Part shown: one piece after another, positions 12,755 to 19,002 of the stretch | Layout of the letters: every line of letters starts with the position of its first letter | Position numbering within the stretch: the stretch's first letter is position 1 | DNA from: Alphaproteobacteria bacterium | GTDB lineage: Bacteria; Pseudomonadota; Alphaproteobacteria; Micavibrionales; Micavibrionaceae | Direction: 5' to 3' | NCBI GenBank assembly: GCA_020442505.1 | Contig: JAGRJZ010000036.1 | Span: forward strand, 1-20,771 | Length of the DNA stretch: 20,771 bases | The notes under the pieces: model-generated | Seen by the model: the letters and a program-made list of their open reading frames with translations, nothing else | Database searches by the model: none | What the model was told of the DNA's origin: nothing | Translations under genes and position numbers: made by a program

Positions 12755-13642
12755 ATGAAAAACATCTTTGTTTCCGCGTTGGTCGCGGCGATAGTCAGCA
12801 TCGGTTTTGCGGTTCTTATGCCCGCAGGTCACAAAACGTCCTCCGGAGTTGCCGTCCCGCAACAAGCCGAGTCCGTCTACGACCGGGTGATGCGGGCCGG
12901 AAAAATCCGGTGCGGGTACATCATTCACAGACCTTTCGTTTTTGTTGAACCAAACACAGGTGTAGTCAAGGGGATTACTCATGATCTGGTTGAAGAGATG
13001 GCAAAGCGCCTATCTCTGAACGTCGAATGGGTGCTTGAGGCCGGATGGGCAACCTTCATCGATGATCTAAAGATCGGACGTTATGACTTGCTTTGCACGA
13101 CTATCTACGCCAACTCTGCCCGAGCCCGCAGGGTCGATTTTTCGCGAGATATTCATTACAGTCCCCTGACGGTATGGGTACGGGCAGATGATCACAGATT
13201 TGATGATATAAATGATCCAGATGAATTAAATTCGCCCGCTTTCACTCTTTCGATGGTTGACGGATCCGCCCAGGAAATCTTGTCGCGATACAGATTTGAT
13301 GAAGTAAAGAAACACTCCTTACCTGAGTTGTCTCCCATCTCCGACACATTGATGGACGTTCAATATAAAAAAGCAGATTTTACATTCGTAGAGAGTTTTT
13401 ACGGTTACGATTTTGTTCTTAACAATCCTGGGTCTTTGAAGCAAATAACAAGTCCTCTTCATGTTTTTCCGAATGTTTTGATGATGAAGAAGGGAGAAGA
13501 TTCCTTCAAAAATATGATTGATGCATCGCTGACAGAAATTATGGCCACAAGTTTTATTGATAAGCTCTATGAACGCTATGGCGTTCCTCCTGACGCTTAC
13601 TACAGACCTGTGCTCCCCTATAGCAAAGAAAAATCTCTATGA
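12755..13642 (+). CDS. Periplasmic solute-binding protein, family 3 (amino-acid type)
   Basis: Probable periplasmic binding protein, the kind that serves ABC importers of amino acids or, in some cases, sensor or enzyme roles. The 295-residue product starts with a hydrophobic signal segment (about 4-23). The mature domain has the pattern of family 3: IRCGYIIHRPFVFV, then GVVKGITHDLVEEMAKRLSLNVEWV, GRYDLLCTT and SARARRVDFSRDIHYSPL (121-138), where the Arg and FS..Y match the family's ligand-contact region. The ligand cannot be told. GGAAGAG precedes the ATG. Its stop overlaps the rnc start (ATGA, 13639-13642), suggesting coupled translation. No permease or ATPase gene is nearby. The second half (about 13200-13560) is clearly more AT-rich than lepB and rnc, which may mark recent acquisition. 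Confidence 0.85.
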   Translation: MKNIFVSALVAAIVSIGFAVLMPAGHKTSSGVAVPQQAESVYDRVMRAGKIRCGYIIHRPFVFVEPNTGVVKGITHDLVEEMAKRLSLNVEWVLEAGWATFIDDLKIGRYDLLCTTIYANSARARRVDFSRDIHYSPLTVWVRADDHRFDDINDPDELNSPAFTLSMVDGSAQEILSRYRFDEVKKHSLPELSPISDTLMDVQYKKADFTFVESFYGYDFVLNNPGSLKQITSPLHVFPNVLMMKKGEDSFKNMIDASLTEIMATSFIDKLYERYGVPPDAYYRPVLPYSKEKSL

Positions 13643-14301
13643 CCCCCGACGAATTACAAACCATGTTAAACTACCGTTTCCGCGACGAAAAGCGGCTGGA
13701 AAAGGCGTTGACGCATTCCAGCGCGGGGGCGGACGGTAATTACGAGCGGCTGGAGTTTCTGGGTGACCGGGTTCTGGGCCTCGTGATGGCGCACGTTCTC
13801 TATGAAACGTTCCCGGACGAAGCCGAGGGCGATCTGGCCAAGCGCCACGCCGCGCTGGTGCAGGGCAAGACGCTGGCGGACATCGCGCGGGAGATCGATC
13901 TGGGCGCGACGATGATCCTATCCGACGCGGAAGCGCGTGGCGGTGGCACCGACAATGACAGCATCTTGGCCGACGGGGTCGAGGCTGTGATCGGCGCTCT
14001 GTATCTGGATGGCGGATTGGCGCCCTGTGCCGCGGCAATCAAGACCCTGTGGGGCGAGCGGGTGCGAGAGATGAACGAACCCCCGCGCGATCCCAAAACC
14101 GCGCTGCAGGAATGGGCGCAGGGGCGCGGCCTGCCCCTGCCGCTCTACGAGGAAATCGGCCGCGAAGGCCCCGATCACGCGCCGGAATTCACGATTCAGG
14201 CCACGGTTCAGGGCTTCGATCCCGCCGCGGCTAAAGGGTCCTCCCGCCGCGCTGCGGAAAAAACCGCCGCCGCCACGTTGCTGGAGCGGTTGGGGACATA
14301 A
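13639..14301 (+). CDS. rnc: Ribonuclease III
   Basis: Double-strand-specific endoribonuclease for rRNA precursor processing and mRNA decay. The 220-residue product has the catalytic signature YERLEFLGDRVL with Glu36, Glu39 and Asp43, and the second acidic pair Asp112 and Glu115 in ADGVEAVIGALYLDGG. The double-stranded RNA-binding domain follows (about 150-218), with DPKTALQEWAQGRG and GSSRRAAEKTAAATLLERL. It overlaps the binding-protein gene by 4 bp, and its own ribosome-binding site is poor (AAGAAAAATCTCT), so expression likely depends on coupling. In many relatives era follows; here flhA converges from the other strand instead. Confidence 0.96.
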   Translation: MTPDELQTMLNYRFRDEKRLEKALTHSSAGADGNYERLEFLGDRVLGLVMAHVLYETFPDEAEGDLAKRHAALVQGKTLADIAREIDLGATMILSDAEARGGGTDNDSILADGVEAVIGALYLDGGLAPCAAAIKTLWGERVREMNEPPRDPKTALQEWAQGRGLPLPLYEEIGREGPDHAPEFTIQATVQGFDPAAAKGSSRRAAEKTAAATLLERLGT

Positions 14302-14333
14302 AATCTGCATTCTTGCACTTCAATTGATTAAAG

Positions 14334-16439
14334 TTAAACCTGTCCCAGTGTTTTGATCCGGGCTTTGGGGTGGATCTCGTTTTGCGACATGATCACGGTT
14401 TGTGGGCGGAAGCGCTCGATTACCGATCGGACATAGGGCCGGATCCCGGGGGAGGTTAACAAGACCGGCACGATTCCCTGTTGGGCCAGGCGGTCGTATC
14501 CGTCACGGATGGCGGTGATGAAATCCTGGAGCTGGCTGGGGGGCATGGCCAGTTGTTTTTCCTCGCCGTCCCCGATCAGAGCCTCGCCAAAGGCTTGTTC
14601 CCATTGCGGGCCGAGGGTCACGAGCGGTAAAAGCCCGTCCGGGCCGGAATGGGAATCGCATAACTGTCGAGCCAGGCGCGACCGGACGTGTTCTGTGACC
14701 ATCATTGGATGTTTCGTATAGCCGGCCGCTTCGGCGACGCCCTCCAAAATGGTGGGAAGATCCCGGACGGAGACACGCTCCGTGACTAGGTTTTGTAAGA
14801 TTCTTTGCAGTCCCCCAACGGAAATCATGCCTGGCACCACGTCCCCGACCAGTTTTTGATAATCGCCCGGCAACTCGTCGAGCAGTTTTTGCGTCTCGGC
14901 GTAGGACAACAGATCGGCCATGTTGTCCTTCACGATTTCCGTGACATGGGTGGTCACGACCGTCGGGGCATCGACGACCGTATAGCCCTTGAAATGGGCC
15001 TCCTCGCGGTATTGTTCGTCGATCCACATCGCGGGGAGGCCAAAGGTCGGTTCGATTGTATTTTCACCCGGGAGCGTAATCGGGTCCCCGTTCGGATCCA
15101 TGCATAGCAGCATGCCGGGCCGAACATCGCCCCGTCCCACTTCGATTTCCTTGATTTTTACCACGTAGCTGTTCGCAGGCAGCTGGAGATTGTCCTGAAT
15201 CCGGACGGCGGGCAAGATATACCCCATATCCTCGGCGAGTTGCCGGCGCAGGCCCTTGATTTGATCCGTCAGTTTGTTGGTGCTGTCGCCCTGAACCAGA
15301 GGCAAAAGCCCATATCCCAGTTCAAGCCGGATCGTATCCATGGCGAGCGCTTTTGAAATCGGTTCTTCGGCGGGCGGGGCGTCCGGGCCCTCCAGCCTTT
15401 TTTGTTCCGCGATGTTCTGTGCCTCGGCTTCGCTTCGTTTCCAGGAAAGCCAAGCCAAACCGCCCGTGATACCCCCTAAAAAAAGAAACGGGATCGCCGG
15501 GATCGCGGGCACGAGGCCGAGCGCGATCATCATGACGGCGCTCATCCCCATCGCTTTCGGATAGCGTGAGAATTGCGCGAAGAGCGCTTTTTCGGCCGAT
15601 CCCTCGACCCCCGCCTTAGAGACCAGTAAACCGGCGGAGACCGAGACGATCAGCGCCGGAATCTGGCTGACCAGCCCGTCCCCGATCGTCAGGACGGTGT
15701 AGCTGCGGGCGGCGTCGGCCAGACTCATGCCCTGAAACGCGGTGCCGATTACGATCCCGCCGATAATATTAATAAAGACGATCAACAGTCCCGCAATGGC
15801 GTCCCCCCGCACGAATTTCGCCGCGCCGTCCATGGCCCCGAAAAAAGTGCTTTCCTGTTCCAGCGCCTTTCGACGGGCTTTCGCTTCGTCCTCGTTGATC
15901 AGGCCAGAGGATAAATCCGCATCGATGGCCATCTGTTTACCCGGCATAGCGTCCAGGGTGAAACGGGCGGCAACTTCCGCGATCCTGCCCGAGCCCTTTG
16001 TGATGACGACGAAGTTCACGATCACCAGAATCGCAAAAACAATACCGCCGATGACGTAGGAATCCTTGATGATGAAGCTGCCGAAGGCTTCGATCACGAG
16101 ACCGGCCGCATCGCCGCCATCGTGCCCGTTCTCGAGAATCAGACGGGTCGAGGCGACGTTAAGCCCCAGCCGCAAGGCCGTGGAGATAAGCAAAACCGTG
16201 GGAAAGGTCGAGAATTCGAGCGGACCCTGGATGAACAAAACGGTCATCAGAATCAGGATGGAAAAGGTGATCGAAACCGACAGACCGCCGTCCAGCATCC
16301 AGGTCGGCATCGGGATCAACATGAAAATCAGGATCGCGATTACCCCGAGCGCCAGAATAACGTCCCCGCGCAACAGATTCCCGAGCGCCGTTTGTGCGCG
16401 GTTCATCGGGCTTGCGGGGGATAAAGCGGGGTCGGCCAT
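14334..16439 (-). CDS. flhA: Flagellar export apparatus protein FlhA
   Basis: Largest membrane component of the flagellar type III export gate. The 701-residue length is typical. The N-terminal half has about eight hydrophobic segments beginning at residues 26-43. The FHIPEP signature RLGLNVASTR is at 90-99, and the conserved cytosolic loop GRIAEVAARFTLDAMPGKQMAIDADL spans about 151-176, with FFGAMDGAAKFVRGDAIAG following. The cytosolic C-terminal domain ends with PVLLTSPGIRPYVRSVIERF and VIMSQNEI. Flagellar rather than virulence-type (SctV) assignment rests on the overall sequence and is likely but not proven. No strong ribosome-binding site precedes the ATG. No other flagellar gene is in the window. 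Confidence 0.93.
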   Translation of the reverse strand: MADPALSPASPMNRAQTALGNLLRGDVILALGVIAILIFMLIPMPTWMLDGGLSVSITFSILILMTVLFIQGPLEFSTFPTVLLISTALRLGLNVASTRLILENGHDGGDAAGLVIEAFGSFIIKDSYVIGGIVFAILVIVNFVVITKGSGRIAEVAARFTLDAMPGKQMAIDADLSSGLINEDEAKARRKALEQESTFFGAMDGAAKFVRGDAIAGLLIVFINIIGGIVIGTAFQGMSLADAARSYTVLTIGDGLVSQIPALIVSVSAGLLVSKAGVEGSAEKALFAQFSRYPKAMGMSAVMMIALGLVPAIPAIPFLFLGGITGGLAWLSWKRSEAEAQNIAEQKRLEGPDAPPAEEPISKALAMDTIRLELGYGLLPLVQGDSTNKLTDQIKGLRRQLAEDMGYILPAVRIQDNLQLPANSYVVKIKEIEVGRGDVRPGMLLCMDPNGDPITLPGENTIEPTFGLPAMWIDEQYREEAHFKGYTVVDAPTVVTTHVTEIVKDNMADLLSYAETQKLLDELPGDYQKLVGDVVPGMISVGGLQRILQNLVTERVSVRDLPTILEGVAEAAGYTKHPMMVTEHVRSRLARQLCDSHSGPDGLLPLVTLGPQWEQAFGEALIGDGEEKQLAMPPSQLQDFITAIRDGYDRLAQQGIVPVLLTSPGIRPYVRSVIERFRPQTVIMSQNEIHPKARIKTLGQV

Positions 16440-16484
16440 GGATAAAAGAAAAACAGATCGGGTGAACAGGCAGAAATCGTCCCC

Positions 16485-16513
16485 ATTTTACGCAAGGGTA
16501 GACGAACATGCAA
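16485..16513 (-). promoter_or_regulatory. Candidate sigma70-type promoter for flhA
   Basis: On the minus strand TTGCAT (16513-16508) and TAAAAT (16490-16485) are separated by exactly 17 bp, about 45 nt upstream of the flhA start. The -10 box matches at 5 of 6 positions, the -35 box at 3 of 6. It lies in the 193-nt divergent region between flhA and the exported protein gene. That region also contains an AT-rich 6-bp stem, CTATTT/AAATAG (16581-16599), near the plus-strand gene. Confidence 0.35.
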
Positions 16514-16632
16514 ATGAAAGCCTTTGCCTTTAGGAAGGAAATCCCGAAAGAAGAACACTCTATTTTTACAGAATAATTTACTATTTCCCGTTAAAATAGC
16601 AATATAACTCGGAAGAGACCCGGGGGTTGTTC

Positions 16633-17229
16633 ATGGGGAAAACGCTGGAATTGCTGGGGATGATGGCTTTCAACGTGACGTTGATTCTCGTCGCGTCCGC
16701 CGCGCTGTTAAACAAGGCCAGCCCTGCCGCTGCGCCCATTTCTTTCCTGACGGAGGAAAATATTACGGCCTTCGTCCGTGAAGTCACGGCTGTCTCCGGC
16801 GGAGAAAGCGGGCGCGACGCCTATAGCGTGACGGAATTTTTGATCGACCACATCGCCGCCGATGCCACGTTCAAAGCGGTAGTCAAATACGACATGCCGG
16901 GCGACGGAACGCAGGAAGAGGTGCTCAGTCTGGAAAAAATGGATTTTATCGGCCGCGTTCTGGAGGGGCAAAAAACCATGCAAAATCACCAAAGCGACGT
17001 GACGCTAGAATACGCGGTCATTGCGCCCGACGGTAAGACGGCCAGGATCATGACCACAAGCCGCGAAAACGGGGGATTGCCGACGACTGATCCGTTCGGG
17101 GATTCGGTCGTCGTGTCGGTGGGCAGCACGTCTTACTGCGAACAGGGTCTATCCCTGGACGAATCCGGGCATATCCAGATCAAAATCGCAGATTGCACGA
17201 CCTATATCGAGTTTGGAGACGTGTTGTAG
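16633..17229 (+). CDS. Unrecognised exported protein, 198 residues
   Basis: I do not recognise this protein. The N-terminus has a hydrophobic run (about 9-26) followed by NKASPAAAP, consistent with a signal peptide cut near residue 34 or with a membrane anchor. The remainder is acidic and soluble-looking: two helical stretches (FLTEENITAFVREV; TEFLIDHIAADATFKAVV), then alternating strands (VTLEYAVIAPDGKTARIMTTS; DSVVVSVGSTSYCEQGLSL; IQIKIADCTTYIEF). The helices-then-sheet order faintly recalls NTF2-like domains; that is a guess. Cys169 and Cys188 could form a disulphide in the periplasm. The ATG at 16633 is preceded by CGGGGGTT. It is divergent from flhA and converges on the repeat protein gene with 5 bp between stops. 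Confidence 0.75.
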   Translation: MGKTLELLGMMAFNVTLILVASAALLNKASPAAAPISFLTEENITAFVREVTAVSGGESGRDAYSVTEFLIDHIAADATFKAVVKYDMPGDGTQEEVLSLEKMDFIGRVLEGQKTMQNHQSDVTLEYAVIAPDGKTARIMTTSRENGGLPTTDPFGDSVVVSVGSTSYCEQGLSLDESGHIQIKIADCTTYIEFGDVL

Positions 17230-17234
17230 GGAGC

Positions 17235-18494
17235 TTACAAATTGCCCGGCGCACCGGGGGCTAAACCGGGAGCCGCCGGAGAGCGGGGACTCATACCCGG
17301 GCGCAGCCCGGCCGGTTCGGGCGGGCCCATGCTGTCCTCCGGTATTAACCCGGCAGTCATCGCCAAAGTCCCGTTGCCGACAAGGTGTGTTGCTACCTCC
17401 TCAGGTTCTGCGGTGGGTCCTTGCGGAGCATTCATACCCGGCAGAGATATTCCCAATGTCTCTAAAATAGGTTGTATAAAGCCCATCACTTTATCACCGA
17501 TAGGGCCCATTCCTAACTTTTCTCCGATTGTGTTGAGCATATCGAAAACCTGTGAAAAAAAGCCCATTTGTTCCTGGAAACCCATGCCTTGGTCGAGCAA
17601 TTCAAACGGAGATCCTCCGGTCATGCCCATGCTTGCCAATGTATGAAGCGCGCCCTCATGCCCGCCTTCTTCAAATTCCCGGAGGAACTTGGAGGCCTTG
17701 ACCATATACTGGCCGTCTTTATCGACCCGGACGGCAAGGTCATGGAGGTTTTTCGCCATGGTCCCTGGATCGCTACCACTCATCATTGCCTGAATGGTTT
17801 CGTTCTTTGAGTTAGCCAAAGTGCTCATAAAGGGTTCGAGACCCTTTCCATCCATAATCGTATTCAGGTTTTCGAGCGCCTGCGGATCTTGTTCGACGAG
17901 CGCGGCGAGAGCGACCTTCATCTCGTCCGGCGTCACATTCGGGCCGCCGAAGGTCTGCGCCAGTTTCTGGCCGACAGAGGTGAAATTGCCGTCCTCTGTA
18001 AACATCCGGTCACGGAGGTTTCCTTCGAACAGGCCCGTCATACCGCCGTCGAACCCTGTTGCCTGGTCCAGGGTTGCTTCTGCCTTGGCGAGAGTCGCGG
18101 CATCGTTGACCGATTGCATGAGCGCAGCCGGGTCTGTTTGTAAAACGGCAACCATGTTGTCCGTTGAAAGACCGCCTTCTTCCATTTTGCGATTGATGAC
18201 TTCGAAAACGTTTCCGTCTTGAACCGCAGCCGCATGCAACCCGTCGATCAGGCGTTTTCCGGATTCCGGATCGCTCAAAGACGCGCCGAGCACTTTTTTC
18301 ATATCCGGATTTGCGAGCAGTTTATCGAACAGTGCGTCCGCACCGGGCTCCTCCATGATCCTTTCGAGTTTTGCGAGTGTTTTCGGATCGTTCCGATAAG
18401 CGTCTCTTAACGATTTGACGAGCTGGGCTTGATCATTGCCAAGGTAAGCAGCAATGTCCGTTACGCTTTCTTGCAAGTCGTTGAGCCATCCCAT
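17235..18494 (-). CDS. Unrecognised 419-residue repeat protein with Pro/Gly-rich tail
   Basis: No family recognised. The protein lacks a signal peptide and looks largely helical and acidic. Residues about 25-95 align without gaps to about 192-262: the pattern L..A...DP..L..L..IM...G, then a second DP 39 residues on, then L...........DG. DP pairs at 36, 121 and 203 suggest a third, more diverged copy between them, so repeat units of about 82-86 residues. Residues about 290-345 are Met/Gly-rich and amphipathic. From 355 on the sequence is low-complexity, rich in Pro, Gly and Ala. GAGGATATAAAA gives a good ribosome-binding site for the ATG at 18494. It follows the 142-residue gene by 32 nt, and both follow an efflux-pump gene. 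Confidence 0.85.
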   Translation of the reverse strand: MGWLNDLQESVTDIAAYLGNDQAQLVKSLRDAYRNDPKTLAKLERIMEEPGADALFDKLLANPDMKKVLGASLSDPESGKRLIDGLHAAAVQDGNVFEVINRKMEEGGLSTDNMVAVLQTDPAALMQSVNDAATLAKAEATLDQATGFDGGMTGLFEGNLRDRMFTEDGNFTSVGQKLAQTFGGPNVTPDEMKVALAALVEQDPQALENLNTIMDGKGLEPFMSTLANSKNETIQAMMSGSDPGTMAKNLHDLAVRVDKDGQYMVKASKFLREFEEGGHEGALHTLASMGMTGGSPFELLDQGMGFQEQMGFFSQVFDMLNTIGEKLGMGPIGDKVMGFIQPILETLGISLPGMNAPQGPTAEPEEVATHLVGNGTLAMTAGLIPEDSMGPPEPAGLRPGMSPRSPAAPGLAPGAPGNL

Positions 18495-18526
18495 TTTTAT
18501 ATCCTCATTATTTCATTATTTATCGT

Positions 18527-18955
18527 CTAGGCGTTCAGGTTTCTTACAAGAAAAGGCAAAATATACATATCAGCGATTTGACCGTCCTGCATCCGCCAGA
18601 GCGAGATGTTTTGGGTTTCCAGCATAAAATCCTGGGTGTCCTCTGGAATGTCCATGCCGAGATCCTGGGTGCGTCCTTTTTGCGTGACAAGCGACAAAAC
18701 ACCGCGATCCCGGTCAAATTCAACCCAATTCAGTATATCCCGGAAGGGTTTGTCATGGAGAAGGAAGATTCTACCGTCTTCCTTGACCACCAAATCCACT
18801 TCCATCTGGCTGGCAAGGGGGCGCAGGACCGGATCGGGCAAAAAGTCGCCCTGCGGCAGTATCGCCGGAGGGAGCTTCTTGCCTTTCTGAAGGGCGGATT
18901 TCTGAGGCATCGTCACAATCCTGTCCGGAAGCTGCGTCGCCTCCATTGTATACAT
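18527..18955 (-). CDS. Unrecognised 142-residue protein
   Basis: No family recognised. There is no signal peptide or membrane segment. The first 45 residues are basic and proline-containing (KSALQKGKKLPPAILPQGDF). The rest suggests a small beta-rich domain: MEVDLVVKEDGRIFLLHD, WVEFDRDRGVLSLVTQKG and SLWRMQDGQIADMYILPF. The start is uncertain: ATG at 18955 or at 18946 (MEATQLPD), both with weak ribosome-binding sites. It lies 41 nt downstream of the efflux-pump gene and 32 nt upstream of the 419-residue gene on the same strand, so all three may be one transcript. The close spacing to the repeat protein hints that the two work together, but nothing in either sequence proves it. Confidence 0.75.
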   Translation of the reverse strand: MYTMEATQLPDRIVTMPQKSALQKGKKLPPAILPQGDFLPDPVLRPLASQMEVDLVVKEDGRIFLLHDKPFRDILNWVEFDRDRGVLSLVTQKGRTQDLGMDIPEDTQDFMLETQNISLWRMQDGQIADMYILPFLVRNLNA

Positions 18956-18974
18956 TGGTACGGATAAACCCTAT

Positions 18975-19002
18975 CGTAAAAAGGTTAAGAAAATCTTTAC
19001 GA
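18975..19002. repeat. Inverted repeat at the end of the efflux-pump gene
   Basis: TCGTAAA (18974-18980) and TTTACGA (18996-19002) form a 7-bp stem with a 15-nt loop that includes the pump gene's stop codon. In the minus orientation a CCTTTTT run lies inside the loop and descending arm rather than after it. It is therefore at best a weak terminator between the pump gene and the downstream 142-residue gene. Confidence 0.3.

Noticed and set aside
16560..16632. Promoter for the exported protein gene
   Set aside because: TATAAC at 16603-16608 lacks a -35 box at acceptable spacing, and TAAAAT nearby also does not pair well; too weak to list.
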